Below, piece after piece: positions 34,150 to 44,510 of a DNA stretch of 64,000 bases. Position numbers and translations under genes: made by a program. Below the pieces are notes generated by a model that had not been told where the DNA came from, made no database searches, and was given only the letters and a program-made list of their open reading frames with translations. The stretch spans positions 6,878,410 to 6,942,409 of the forward strand of contig NW_020656077.1 in assembly GCF_003589595.1 (NCBI RefSeq), in the 5' to 3' direction. The DNA is from Hyposmocoma kahamanoa (Eukaryota; Arthropoda; Insecta; Lepidoptera; Cosmopterigidae). Positions within the stretch are counted from its first letter, which is position 1. Each line of letters opens with the position of its first letter.

Positions 34150-34625
34150 AAAACACAATGGAAAATGAAAACAAATTTATTTTGTTATTAAACGAACGTG
34201 AAAAATGTTTATAAGTCAAATAGAATCATCTATCTTGGAACAATGGCATTTCTAAAGTAATAATGTCAATTTCATTTTCATCATTTCAGCCCAAAAGATG
34301 TCCATTGCTGGATATAGACCTTCCCCAAATTTAATAAATTGTTCTTTCGTTATCAAACATTAACATTATTTGGTCTTTTGATCAAATCATATAAAAAATA
34401 ATTATTTTTCAATTCTGTGTTTTTTCATTTATACAGACAATAAATAATTGTATAATGTAATATGGCATAAAGACGAACGTTACAAATCTGTATAAATAAG
34501 TTTCCCGACAACAAACAGTCAGTCATCTACCAAATTTATGATTTTGTTGCCTACAATGCACGTGTCTGCACTTATAATCTTTGACTGGAGCTCATGCGTC
34601 CTTATCGTACACGCTACAGGGATAA
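34150..34625 (-). repeat. REP-3 copy B
   Basis: Reverse orientation. It carries GAATCATCTATCTTGGAACA, TTTCAGCCCAAAAGATGTCC and CAGTCAGTCATCTACCAAAT. It lacks the roughly 230-bp middle segment of copy A. Confidence 0.65.
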
Positions 34626-34668
34626 TTTGCCAAATAATTAATTATCTATCTACTTATTATAATATTAG

Positions 34669-34954
34669 CATTGACTTACAAATAAATGGACGACGGGTCT
34701 AATACAAAAACCACGAAAAAAATGTCCCAAGTCAACCTATTTAAACGTAGTGACATGTAAAGGAATATGAAGAAGCTAAAACGTTGAATTTAAATTGTAA
34801 TGTCATCGCAGTACTGTCCACTTTTGCTTGCTTCGCTGTCAGTCGAACAAACGAAGACTAGAGCGTGAATGACGCTCTGTATACGACTTTAACGCCCTAT
34901 AAGTTCGGACACTTTTTAGCGCGGACCCGACGTCCGTATAATTGTAAGTCAATG
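34669..34954 (-). mobile_element. MITE-1 copy 3, 8-bp TSD
   Basis: 286 bp, reverse orientation, with perfect target duplication AATATTAG (34661-34668, 34955-34962). It differs from copy 1 at only scattered positions (for example GTCCACTTTTGC where copy 1 reads GTCTAATTTTGC in the same orientation). Confidence 0.92.
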
Positions 34955-35399
34955 AATATTAGCTAATGTTATTTATTAAAATAAACAGAAAAATTAAAAC
35001 TTACGCCTGATATATGATTCCTTGCGTTTTATTTACTTTAACATAGTAACTAGTGCATTTTCTAAATAAACACGAGAGTTTTACAACAGTTTTACAGACG
35101 CTAATTTTACAAATGTCAAATGCGTCTCTTTTACTCGACGCAGATTTATCGCATAATCGGTTTATTGAGAGGTTTTCGAAAATTTACTATGCGGACGCTA
35201 GTAACATGTCTGCCTTTATTGTGTATAGGATCATTGGGCTTACGTATACATTCGTTTTGAGCGCGTGAAAATGGGACAGTGTCTAAGCCTTTTATCACTG
35301 ACAGGAAAGGACAGGTGTTTAGTATAATATAAAGTTGTTGGTGGCTTAAGAAGCCGCTATGGGCTGTATTTTGTTTTTATTAAAACATAAGTGCACATT

Positions 35400-35675
35400 T
35401 GACTTCCACCTCTGATGGAAAGACACGATGAAGATGATAATGGAGCATGCACACCTAAATAATGCTTATTCACTCTCGCCTTGAAAAGACCAAGTTATAC
35501 TGTTCAGGGAACAAGTCTGCAGGCAGGGAATTCCATTCCATAGCCGTTCGCCAAATAAATGCGGAAGCGTAACGCTTCGTGCGAATCTTTGGAATATCCA
35601 TAACACTGGGGTGGAACCCCAGCTTACATCTGGATCCCCCGATAACGGAAAGGGGAAGGCGGAATTAAATTTCAT
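35400..35675 (-). pseudogene. Jockey-type LINE C-terminal fragment
   Basis: The minus-strand frame has DVSWGSTPVLWIFQRFARS and ERLWNGIPCLQTCSLNSI, with RLWNxLP as the conserved core. An in-frame stop lies in GESE-stop-ALFRC. Confidence 0.65.
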
Positions 35676-35787
35676 TTTTCGGTATTTTATGTTTTATTCA
35701 AAACAAGTGAACGTATAAAAGCTGTACGTCAGTTGTCAGTTACATACATATCGTTTTATAGTGAGAATGAACAATTTATCAAAGATC

Positions 35788-35970
35788 GAGTTCTGAGATT
35801 TTGGCGACTGCTACACATATATATTTGTTTTTTCAATCAACCCAACGTTGGGCTCTTTATAAGTCCGATGGTCACGGACAACTAAGATGGTAAAATCATC
35901 CGCCAGTTATGTCTTATGTCTAATATTAATGCACACCACCCTATTCTGAACTATAGTTATATCAATTGGG
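35788..35970 (-). mobile_element. Penelope-like end fragment
   Basis: GAGTTCTGAGATTTTGGCGA, then TTTGTTTTTTCAATCAACCC, CCAACGTTGGGCTCTTTATA and GCACACCACCCTATT follow the order of the family end in reverse orientation, with deletions. It ends about 260 bp upstream of the transmembrane exon. Confidence 0.55.
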
Positions 35971-36233
35971 AAGAAAGTATTATCAGCGATGGTTGGACTC
36001 CTGTGATATTTAATGTCTCGGTGAGTTCCACAGTCACTGTTATGGTCACGGTGAAAATTTCCCTACGACCTGTCACTTCGGAACGTCACAGTGATTTATA
36101 GTAAATGCGGGGTTTTGCGTTCCATAAAGGAGCGTCTATTTACTTTTGATATGGAGTCCCATGAATCCACACTTTGAATAATAATTATTCTAAAATGTTA
36201 TTTCAATACAAATAAAACTGTGTTTTGTTTCAG

Positions 36234-36315
36234 CTTTGCCGGTTTACGCAATTCTAAGTATTGTTCTGAGCTCGGTGGTGGTGATTTTGGCAGTTCTATC
36301 AGTATTCATTTACAG
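36234..36315 (+). CDS. Receptor guanylate cyclase, transmembrane exon
   Basis: Second exon, 82 nt, preceded by a strong pyrimidine tract and CAG acceptor and followed by a GT donor (GTTTGT). Joined in phase to the previous exon it reads SLPVYAILSIV, then a hydrophobic run with VVVILAVLSVFIY and a terminal Arg split across the intron. This is a single membrane helix of about 23 residues with a positive residue on the cytoplasmic side, as expected directly after the NPR hinge. It enters with 2 nt of a codon and leaves with 2 nt (AG), both consistent with its neighbours. The intron before it is 14,814 nt and the one after it 2,026 nt. Confidence 0.85.
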
Positions 36316-37433
36316 GTTTGTATTGTAGTTATACAGCACTCCTACCGGTCACGAGAAGAAACTATGTTTTGTACACAAATATTTTACGCTGTCTCTAGCT
36401 ATAACTGTCAGTGTAATCTCATTGTATAGGCACTGTTATGGAAAGTACATACTTGCTTAATAAGTGAAACGACATCAATAACGTTTTAAAAATAAAACTA
36501 GTAATATCCAAAATGTTAACGTTAAACACTCCAATATAACATTCGTAGAGAGATTTTAATTTCGAACAACCGCTTTGAATACAAAAATTAGTACTTACTT
36601 AAGAATAGACACCACTTGGTTTTTGCCGAATTAAAAGATAGTTTTATTATTTTGTTTAAGGCAGTTTTGTTATCTGTAAACTTATTGTAACCTAAGAGTA
36701 GGTCAACTAAAGCCTCTATACGAAATTCATATTAATGTATAGGGCGTTTAACGTTAAAATACTCGTAATAGATATTTTTAGTTTTATTTATAAGTGTTCT
36801 TGATGTCGTTTTACACATTAGGTAACTTATTTTCCACGTCAGTTCAAAGGGTTTTGATACACCTAATGATTACAGAGGACAACATTATCGTAGATACCTT
36901 GATAGAAGTGTGTTTTTTTAACTGAACTATTTTTTTTTTCAAAAGGACTAAATAAGAATCACACGGCTAGTATAGATTAAGTAAGGAAGAAGAAAGTGAA
37001 AAAAAAAAAGTCAAATAACCTACCGCAAATTTTGTTAAAATGTTAAGCGTTAAGTTGCTGTGAATTTTAAACATCAATTTGTAGGTAGTAGATATATCGT
37101 TCAAAAAATGAGTAAGTATGGCACCTATTCTATGATAACACTATAAAATAACATTGTCTATCTTGCAATAAAAACCGTTACTTATTTCATCGGGTTTCTT
37201 TTAAGCGCGGCAGCATCGCTTCGCATCTCAAGAATTTTAATAAAAATATTTCTGCGAGCCTGACGTTTACCTTGTCGTTATTTATTAGAACGGTAGATTT
37301 TATGGAAGCCGTTACCTTATTTACTTTGCGCAGTCGTAAAATAATGATCATGAAGGCATACTTGGTCCAAACCAAGTGTACTTCAGTCCAAACTAATCAG
37401 TCATTGCCGTTATCCTTGTAAAATTATTATAAT
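36316..37433. other. Intron 2, nothing recognised
   Basis: AT-rich, with T and A runs near 36930 and 37000. No repeat relation found. Confidence 0.45.
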
Positions 37434-37454
37434 GATTCAGATTCAGATTCATTT
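37434..37454. repeat. (GATTCA)3 hexamer tract
   Basis: Three hexamers followed by TTTATTTCTC. On the minus strand this is a (TGAATC)n tail of the kind left at LINE 3' ends. Confidence 0.6.
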
Positions 37455-37773
37455 ATTTCTCAAATATAACATTACAGTATAAATTGCACTACATGTCAAA
37501 GTATAAGAAATTATATTGAGATCGTCAGACAAAAAGGAAAATTATAAGAAAAGCACACAATAATTAGAAAATTAACAATTCATTATATAATATTGTTGTC
37601 ATTAAATTATATATCAAATATCATTCTCCATCAAGGATCGTCATAAATTGATAACAATTATACAAGAGTATGTTAATGCGGTAAAAATCTGAATTCGTTA
37701 CAATTTAAAGTCCATGATCTGAATGATCGATAAATCTCAATGGTAGTCTCTAAGGTCACTCAAATGGCCTCAC

Positions 37774-37983
37774 TGCCTCCGTGGCCGAAATGTTATCATA
37801 CTGACCTGACACGCAGAGGTTCCGGGTTCGATTCCCGGGCCGGGAGAAATATTTGTATGGCCTACATTTATTTCTCTCGTGAGTTTGGGTCTAATTGGCG
37901 TTGTCTACCTATGTGTGCGTCTATGACGCCCGCGATACAGGGTTTCCCTAGTGCGGGGCTATGAGTGTGTTTTATTATTATTA
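37774..37983 (+). repeat. SINE-A copy
   Basis: TGCCTCCGTGGCCGAAATG head, GGGTTCGATTCCCGGGCCGG B-box region, TTTATTATTATTA tail. The A box carries an ACGG to AATG change. Confidence 0.88.
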
Positions 37984-38341
37984 AAGGGCTGCAACGCTCG
38001 TTAAAATACGTCTTTTCAAAAAAATTCACATCATTTTGTGATTCAGTCTTATTTGACTTAGTTTCGAATTTTATATAAGATACAGATAAAGATAAAGATA
38101 AAAATAAATTTATTTCAGCATAACTTAATCTAAATATAAGTAAAAAAACAAAAACAAATGTAAGGGAAGCTAACATACAATTGGTAAAAAAAATAATAAA
38201 AAATAAACCTTAATTATTATACTAATCATAAAGCTATACAATTAATTATTAGAAGCCTACCAGTATATAGTATAGTATATTGTTAAACTTAGTATTTGAG
38301 GACAATAGTTTCGTGTCTCCAATGAAATATTTCTATGCCAG

Positions 38342-38465
38342 GCATTACAAGTTGGAAGCGGAGATAGCAATGATGACATGGCGCGTAAGTTGGAGCGACG
38401 TGCTGCAGCCGGGCGGACGTTTGCGCGGGAGCATGCATTCTCTGGCTCGACGCTACAGTTCAGGA
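38342..38465 (+). CDS. Receptor guanylate cyclase, cytoplasmic juxtamembrane exon
   Basis: Third exon, 124 nt, between a TGCCAG acceptor and a GTAAGT donor. The translation is HYKLEAEIAMMTWRVSW, SDVLQPGG, then RLRGSMHSLARRYSSG. The charged K-x-E-x-E stretch followed by W-R/K-V-x-W is the known start of the cytoplasmic part of receptor guanylate cyclases, just before the kinase-homology domain. The basic Ser-rich tail occupies the segment that in vertebrate NPRs carries regulatory phosphoserines; that role here is inference. It leaves in phase 0. The next intron (10.3 kb) begins with repeat sequence only about 35 bp downstream, the arm of a large inverted repeat. Confidence 0.85.
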
Positions 38466-38500
38466 GTAAGTAACATTATTATTATTGCTAGGGTGGCTTT

Positions 38501-38755
38501 GTTCATTTCTAAATAAAATCAATATGTTTAGCATGCAGAAAATATATAATATATATACAATTTTTATGAAAACGTGCAAAGCGAATATGTCGTGAAAAGA
38601 AGAGAATGAAGAGAGAGGGAACGAGTTAATGTACACAAAATATTTGTTTCTTGAACGAACATTCTCCCGGGGGAGAAGTACAAGGAATTAAAAACTTAAA
38701 AGCTACACATACAAATTAAGTGAAACTAAATTAATGTAAGAGTACAAATTTAAAC
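38501..38755. repeat. LTR-like inverted repeat, left arm
   Basis: A 195-bp LTR-like sequence (38561-38755), marked by GAACATTCTCCCGGG and GAAGAGAGAGGGAACGAG, is repeated in reverse orientation at 39601-39795. The match continues outward for a further 50-60 bp (38502-38528 against about 39803-39829). It starts only about 35 bp after the donor of exon 3. Confidence 0.85.
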
Positions 38756-38799
38756 TAACCTACAAAGTACATGCTAATCGTTATTTACAGGCAGTACAC

Positions 38800-39560
38800 G
38801 GATTTTGTTTATAGCTCAACATGAGACATTTCCGTATGGTAGTTTAACATCAACAACTCTGACTTTTTGATCAGGGCCATAGTACACTTTGGTAACCGGC
38901 CATTGCAAAGGATCACAATTAATATGTTTAAGAAGTACCAACCTTCCTTCTAATATATTGGGCTGGCTTACATGCCATTTTGGACGGTTGTTTAACTGAG
39001 TAAGATATTGTTTGTACCAAACTTTCCAGAAATGTTGCTATATTTGGACACAGGAATGTTGCTATATTTGGACACAGGAATGTTGCTATATTTGGACATA
39101 GGAATGTTGCCATATTTCTTTTGAGTAATAGACGAAATGTCTGGCTCCGGAATTGAAATTAAAGATCTACCAACCTAAAAATGTGCTGGTGTCAGGAAAG
39201 TAAAGTACGAATTGTCTTTACGCATTAGGATTATTGGTCTAGAATTGAGGATTCCCTCTACCACGACCATGATTGTATTGAACTCTTCATATATGGATAA
39301 GCTGCTACCAATGACTCTTTTAAAGTGGTATTTGGCGCTTTCCACTGCTGCTTCCCAGAGTCCTCCGAATGTAGGCGAATAGCTGGGCATGAAATTAAAT
39401 TCTTTGCCTCGGCATAATGCGAAACCCATGACTAAATCTTGGTGCTTCTTATGGCTCAGGTTGAACAGCTCTTTTAGTACATTGTCTGCACGATAGTCGC
39501 CATCATCACAAATTATTTCAATATCCAGTTTGTGCAGCCAAATCGCTCAAAGAAAGGGTC
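38800..39560 (-). pseudogene. BEL/Pao retrotransposon integrase fragment
   Basis: Read on the minus strand it encodes the end of a BEL/Pao integrase. Blocks are ADNVLKELFNLSHKKHQDLV, FNFMPSYSPTFGGLWEAAVE, SAKYHFKRVIGSS and VVVEGILNSRP, then a stop just after LTPAHF. Downstream, CDPLQWPVTKVYYGPDQKVR and VVDVKLP are the C-terminal part of the same family. The PSYSPTFGGLWEAAV block is the signature. A tandem repeat is inserted between the two parts. Gag, protease and reverse transcriptase are absent. The fragment is bracketed by inverted, not direct, copies of an LTR-like sequence. Confidence 0.85.
39031..39118 (-). repeat. 24-bp tandem repeat inside BEL/Pao integrase
   Basis: Three units of 24 bp (39031-39054, 39055-39078, 39079-39102) plus a 16-bp partial unit. 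On the minus strand each encodes the octapeptide ATFLCPNI or a frame variant, so the expansion keeps the reading frame. The third unit differs from the first two by one base and the partial unit by one more. Confidence 0.95.
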
Positions 39561-39600
39561 GAGCTTGCATCAAAATTCAACTTGTGCCAAATATGTTTGG

Positions 39601-39829
39601 GTTTAAATTTGTACTCTTACATTAACTTAGTTTCACTTAATTTGTATGTGTAGCGTTTAAGTTTTTAATTCCTTGTACTTCTTCCCCGGGAGAATGTTCG
39701 TTTACGAACCAATCATTCTATGTACATTAACTAGTTCCCTCTCTCTTCATTATTTCTTTTCATTACTTATTCGCTTTTCACGTTTTCATAAAAATCAAAT
39801 AACATATTGCTTTTATTTAGAAATGAACA
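39601..39829. repeat. LTR-like inverted repeat, right arm
   Basis: Reverse-complement counterpart of 38501-38755; the core is 195 bp in both. Together the arms enclose about 845 bp containing the BEL/Pao integrase fragment. Normal LTRs are direct repeats, so this is a rearranged structure. Confidence 0.85.
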
Positions 39830-40640
39830 TTTGAGCAAAAAAAGCTGGCTTTCAGCGCGCATTTTTCCCCGCCAACATGATCCTGTACGCATTAGAAGAC
39901 AACAAAGGAATCGCAGAAACTGAAGATAGGAGAGTTAAGTTACAAAATTGTGACTTCCAGGGCGTGGCATGGGGTTAACTTATAAAGCATGTATGACTGC
40001 TGAGTGGAAAATGGAAACGGCAATGGACGATGTAACAATAGGGCAAGTTTTGTAGCATGCGATATTCGGTACGCAGAATGAAGATCTTGGAATCTTACAA
40101 TCAAAAACTTCTGTAAGGAGCCCTTGGAGACTAAGATCTGATATTGCAGGAACCTTTAGGTCCAGGAATAAATCAGCAAACGTAGTGAAGTTGCCCCAAA
40201 ACTGGATTATTCAAAGCTATCACTCATGAATCATCGTTTCAAATAACGAACAAGCAGGTATTTGCAGGAAAAAGGGCTAAGGTTTATATGGATTCGTTCC
40301 ATAAACAAATGCGCAGTGATAATCCTTCCTCACTAGCTAGTGGATTGACCCTTCCAGCCCTAGCAGAATTCTATCGTGGGCCCAAGAATGAACTCTCAAA
40401 AAAGATAGATGATGGCATAACACACGGAACAGTGGAATGGAGGATGATAAACTTTTTGATTGAAACTGAACCAGGTGCTTGCTGTTTCTAATGTTACTGT
40501 AAGAGAAAAAGGGTCAATATTTCGATAAGGAGATTCAATGTGTCAAAAATAAGAGCCAATAATAAATCACTTAAAAAGCTTGGCTCCATTTATAGATGGC
40601 AGTGGGGTATTAAGAGTCACTGGCATGTACAAAATGCGAC
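39830..40640. other. Unrecognised, moderately GC sequence
   Basis: More even composition than flanks, with a 67-codon + frame at 40288-40491 (SSLASGLTLPALAEFYRGPK). No family recognised. Lying between LTR-like arms and a LINE, it is probably transposon-derived. Confidence 0.35.
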
Positions 40641-40800
40641 AATTTATTTATTTTATTTTATTTATTTATTTATTTCAGGCAACTAGGACCCATAGATACC
40701 TTACAGACTAATATACATATAATATAACAATAATATAACAGAAATATTAAATAAATACCTTACGGACTAATCATAAATACAATATAACATGATAATATAC
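40641..40800 (-). repeat. T/A-rich tail preceding the ORF1-like gene
   Basis: Begins with (ATTTT/ATTT)n and then contains two related units around TACCTTACAGACTAATA and TACCTTACGGACTAATC. On the minus strand this is downstream of the ORF1-like gene and looks like a LINE tail with an A-rich end. Confidence 0.4.
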
Positions 40801-40812
40801 ATATAACACTAT

Positions 40813-41932
40813 TTATTTACACGTATGTACTTCGACGTGTGACGCAACGTGGGTGTCCGGTAGCCGTCCTCGGAAACGCCGGTACATGACACCCTTCGGC
40901 CAAAAGTCTTCTCTCATGAAGGTCGACAGGTGTTGAGTTGGTACTCGCACCACAAATGAATTAAAATTCACATTGTGGCGCGACTCCACCCGCTCGACCC
41001 TCAGGTTTGCGTTGGCCTTCACTCGCATGTACTCCACAATATCCGCAGACTTGGTGGAGTAATGAATATAACAACGTCGTCGGTACCGCTGGACGCAATA
41101 AATGATTCGGGCCAGTCAGGGCGGTGCCACTGAGGTTTCGGCTAGTGTTCTTCTTTTTCTTTTCCACCTTCCGAAAGCCGTCCTCGTCGCACTGATCAAC
41201 TCGTCTCGGTGGTACTGACGACGCAGCTCCAGATACGAATTTCTTCTTCGGTTTTCCCTTCATTGGTTGCCTGGGTTGTGGTTGTGGAGTACTAGGTCGG
41301 GCAGCGGCAACAGCTGCGTAATCACGTGGAGGGGTCGTCTCCGGCGGGGTGGAGTGCGGGGAAACGCGCGCGGCAACAGCGCCAGAGGTCGGTGACACAT
41401 GCATGTGAGCCGACTCAAAACTGCTGAAAGAAGCATTTTGCGCCCCGCGACAAGTGTTCACGTTGCAGGCCTCAGGTGACCTACTTACCGAAGCCGCACT
41501 ACTAAGTAATACAACTTGGGCACGCAACTCACTGATGGTGTTGTCTGAGGCCTCCAATTTACACTGAACTTCAGCAAGGCTTGCTTTTAGGGACGTGATG
41601 TCCTTCAGCAGCCTGGTGACGTTGACGTGGTCGAACGTGACAGGGGGCAGTTTATGCAGGTCCTTCGCCACGAATGCAGGCACGTCGTCTGGGTCGGTCT
41701 CCTTGAATAACGTAATGACGTCCTGGAGACTCTTCGCTCCTCCATCTCTCCGACGTGACGGCATCTGCTCGGCTTTGCCAAACGTCCGGAAAAGCAGCGT
41801 CTTGCCACTGCAAATCTCTTCTTCTTTGAAATTTGACTTGCAGATCTGCACGATGCTGACTTCGTCCATGGTATCTATGGCGTGTTGTATAAACGCCAAC
41901 AGTTCGTTGGTTATGAGTTGCTGAGAACCCAT
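40813..41932 (-). pseudogene. Non-LTR retrotransposon ORF1-like gene, frameshifted
   Basis: The longest open frame in the window: from 41932 an ATG opens 323 codons. Blocks include LLAFIQHAIDTMDEVSIVQI and CKSNFKEEEICSGKTLLFRT at the start, a coiled-coil-like segment with LLKDITSLKASLAEVQCKLE, a Ser/Pro/Ala-rich linker, and a basic stretch with KKKFVSG. Near 41055-41075 the frame shifts and continues as ADIVEYMRVKANANLRVERV, SRHNVNFNSFVVRVP and WPKGVMYRRFRGRLPDT to a stop by 40813. The layout (N-terminal domain, coiled coil, low-complexity linker, conserved C-terminal domain) fits the RNA-binding ORF1 protein of insect LINEs, and I have met this protein as a repeated lepidopteran ORF. Exact clade unknown; no EN-RT ORF follows. 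Its GC content is clearly higher than its surroundings. Confidence 0.7.
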
Positions 41933-42044
41933 AGTTAATTACGTGCAGCGGCTATTGCCGCGCGGGTCGCGAATTATTATAATTCTTATTGTGCAGTGGA
42001 CACGTCCGAATCCGAGCGTGCACCGCACCGCACTGACTATTACA

Positions 42045-42112
42045 TACTCTCATTCCCTCTCTCTTCATTTTCTTCTTTTCACGACATATTGGTTTTGCAA
42101 GTTTTCATAATC
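42045..42112. repeat. Third partial copy of the LTR-like sequence
   Basis: CATTCCCTCTCTCTTCATTT followed by TTCTTTTCACGACATATT and AGTTTTCATAAT matches one end of the 38.6/39.7 kb arms, in the orientation of the right arm. It is truncated and abuts LINE sequence at 42110. Confidence 0.6.
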
Positions 42113-42550
42113 GATCGGAGCCAATGCCGACAGCATTGAAGAACTGAAGGACTTTCCTGGCTCCGACAGATTTTATTATTTCTGGTTGTGTCATGTGCCT
42201 TCCCAGTATGGAGCTTTATACGCCCATCGGTAATATTGGGTGAGAAGATGAACAGGAGTTGCATCCGCCTCGTGGCAGAATGTACACTCTATTTTCTCTC
42301 TGCCCAACATTTGACGTGCTTGTTCAAGTCACGGTATCCTGTTAAGTCTCTAGTGAGCATACTGATGCCATTCCTGTCCACAGACGAGCTTCTCTACAGT
42401 GTTTGGTACTGTAGGCAGCTATCGGGGCTTTTGAATGCTCAAGATCCTTGCTATGTAACCAAACTTCTCGTGAGACGTGTGTGCCCTAGCACCAGCCTTT
42501 GCTAGATCACCTGCTGCCTCATTTCCCTCTACGTCAGAGTGGTCTGGAAA
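42112..42550 (-). pseudogene. LINE fragment, RNase H end and C-terminal tail
   Basis: Minus-strand translation contains HSDVEGNEAAGDLAKAGA, the last RNase H motif of LINE polyproteins, then LEQARQMLGR, CTFCHEADATPVHLL (a CxxC...H zinc-like tail) and YWEG. Stops and frameshifts interrupt it. A paralogous 3' end lies at 44185-44510 on the other strand. An R1/I-type or Jockey-like element is likely; clade not assigned. Confidence 0.75.
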
Positions 42551-43006
42551 GGAGTAAGTGTTGCTACAAAGTCAAACAAAGAAAATTTCCTTCGATCTTC
42601 TTCTTCTTCGCTCTTAACTCAATTTACATGAAAATCTTCGTAGTAAAACATCACCAGATCCAATCATGAAAAATAAAAATCCGTGGTAGTTATTTGTGAC
42701 GATGAGTCAGGTCTTGTTACAAATGGTTAAATCTGAGGGATGTAGTGACACTACTATAGACTGGTAAGCTAGATATAGAAAGTTCATGGTTGTATATGTA
42801 ACATCTAGATGCCATCTTTAGGTCAGTGTAATGTCGTAAGAGCTTTTAGCTCAAGAAGGAAACATGTCAACATCGGATTCGTCCCGAGACCATATCCCTC
42901 GACGCTTTAGTTTACTAAGGGTGAGGCCAGACGAATGTAATTTTGTGACTCGAGTTATATGAGTTGCGCAATTTACGCTGCATTTGATTTCATGTAAAAG
43001 TCCGGT

Positions 43007-43334
43007 TTATGCCAAACGATGACGCAAAATGAGTTGTCTGAGAGTTCGCCATTGTTCTTTGCTTCCTGAATACTTCAATTGGTCCCGGAAGCGTGTATGG
43101 CTTTCCGTATACTCGAAAATCCGTAGATACGGCCCGCAATTGATGACCTTCCACACTTGAATGACGGAGGTAGAACTAAGAACGTATGACAACGCGATTT
43201 GACAGTTTCGAACGGGCACGTTTTTTCCCTGATGGACGAGAGTAGTTCTGAAGATCATCCATAGTGGGAAAACGGCCGTGGCTGCGGATTTTGTGCTTCG
43301 AAAGTAGGGACTCAGAGACGCTTTCTTACGAGTT
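43007..43334 (-). other. Unrecognised open stretch next to REP-2
   Basis: A minus-strand frame of 137 codons (43007-43420) overlaps REP-2 copy D at its N-terminal end. The rest reads SLLCGKTRKKASLSPYFRST, LYVLSS-like and YTESHTRFRDQLKYSGSKEQ. The base composition is more even than in the flanks. No family recognised; may be a transposon part. Confidence 0.25.
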
Positions 43335-43690
43335 TTTCCGCATAATAGTGAAAGTGCTCCATCAATCTTTTTGGAAAAATATAAATTGAGGATATGTACA
43401 CCGACTGACTGCGAAAACACGATTCCTACAAATTGTCACGATAGAAAAAAACACAAACTTAACACTAAATTTTACAAGAAAACCGCTGTATTGAATAGGT
43501 ACTTGACATATGCCGATATTGTTTGTACTAAATGATCATGTATAGTATACGATATACACTTTTCAAATGGCTTCAATTTCGTTTATAAAAAACAAAATTC
43601 TGCCATAAAACCAGTGTTCCTAACGCTCGACTCGGGTTATCGAACCGATTCAATACGGGAAAAATTTGAATTTGAGCTTAGGTCAAAAAC
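43335..43690 (+). repeat. REP-2 copy D
   Basis: CCGCATAATAGTGAAAGTGC, CGAAAACACGATTCCTACAA, AAGAAAACCGCTGTATTGAA and TTCAATACGGGAAAAATTTG. Confidence 0.7.
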
Positions 43691-44184
43691 TAACAACATT
43701 TTTCTACCATGAAAAACGGTGCGGATGGTAAGTTATTTGCCATTATTACCCACAAAATTCATTCAAGTGGCGTGGAATGCCGTAATTTATGAAATTGAAA
43801 TTACACAAGAAATAAATACATTTATAAAATATATCAACAAACAATGGATTCCGATAAGTAATGTTCTTAGTTATGCTTCGGAACGCCATCGCACAATAAA
43901 TCCCGTCGAGTGATGGCATCATCGTACAAACGCAAGATTCGAGAAAAAAACTCCTTTTTCTCAATTTGTTTTTAAATGAAAAAGGGAAGCGTGTCATCAA
44001 GATTGTAAGATAATTAAAATTTATTTTGATCTACCGAAGAAAAACAGGCGTATTCGTCTGATTTCCTGGAACAATAAAATTACACAACTCGTGTCTGATG
44101 TTGATGCAGGAAAAATTTCCCCAATACAGTTTAATTCTTTAAAAAGATAATTATTATTATACAAATCCCCGATAAACATATAAA

Positions 44185-44510
44185 GAAGCTCTATCATTGG
44201 TCAGAAATGACATCGGAATGCTCACTAGAGTCTTGACAGGGCATTGTGGCTTGAACAAGCATATTGTCAATTATTGGGCAGAGAGAAAATAGAGACTGTA
44301 GATTCCTATCACTAGGTGGATAAAACTCCTGTGCATCTCCTCACCCAATGCTGCCCCCTGATGGGAGTACTAAGTTCCATACTGGGAAGGCACAGGCCAC
44401 AACATAAATACTGTCGGAGTTAGGAAAGGCCTTGGCTCTGTAAGCATTGGTGATCACAATAGATCATAGGCCCCGAATAAAGCCAGCCCAATGGGTGGCT
44501 TCCCTTATAT
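44185..44510 (+). pseudogene. LINE fragment, C-terminal tail
   Basis: The translation contains VLTGHCGLNKHIVNYWAERK, a stop, then NAAP, PYWEGTGHN and VRKGLGSV. The LTGHC...L block and the PYWEG motif match the fragment at 42112-42550, so both come from the same LINE family. It ends near GCCAGCCCAATGGGTGGC. Stops make it non-functional. Confidence 0.6.

Noticed and set aside
36220..36429. 69-codon ORF over the transmembrane exon
   Set aside because: It is in the wrong frame; the true exon frame, set by splice phases, gives the hydrophobic helix.
41595..41924. 109-codon plus-strand ORF
   Set aside because: Antisense shadow of the LINE ORF1-like gene.
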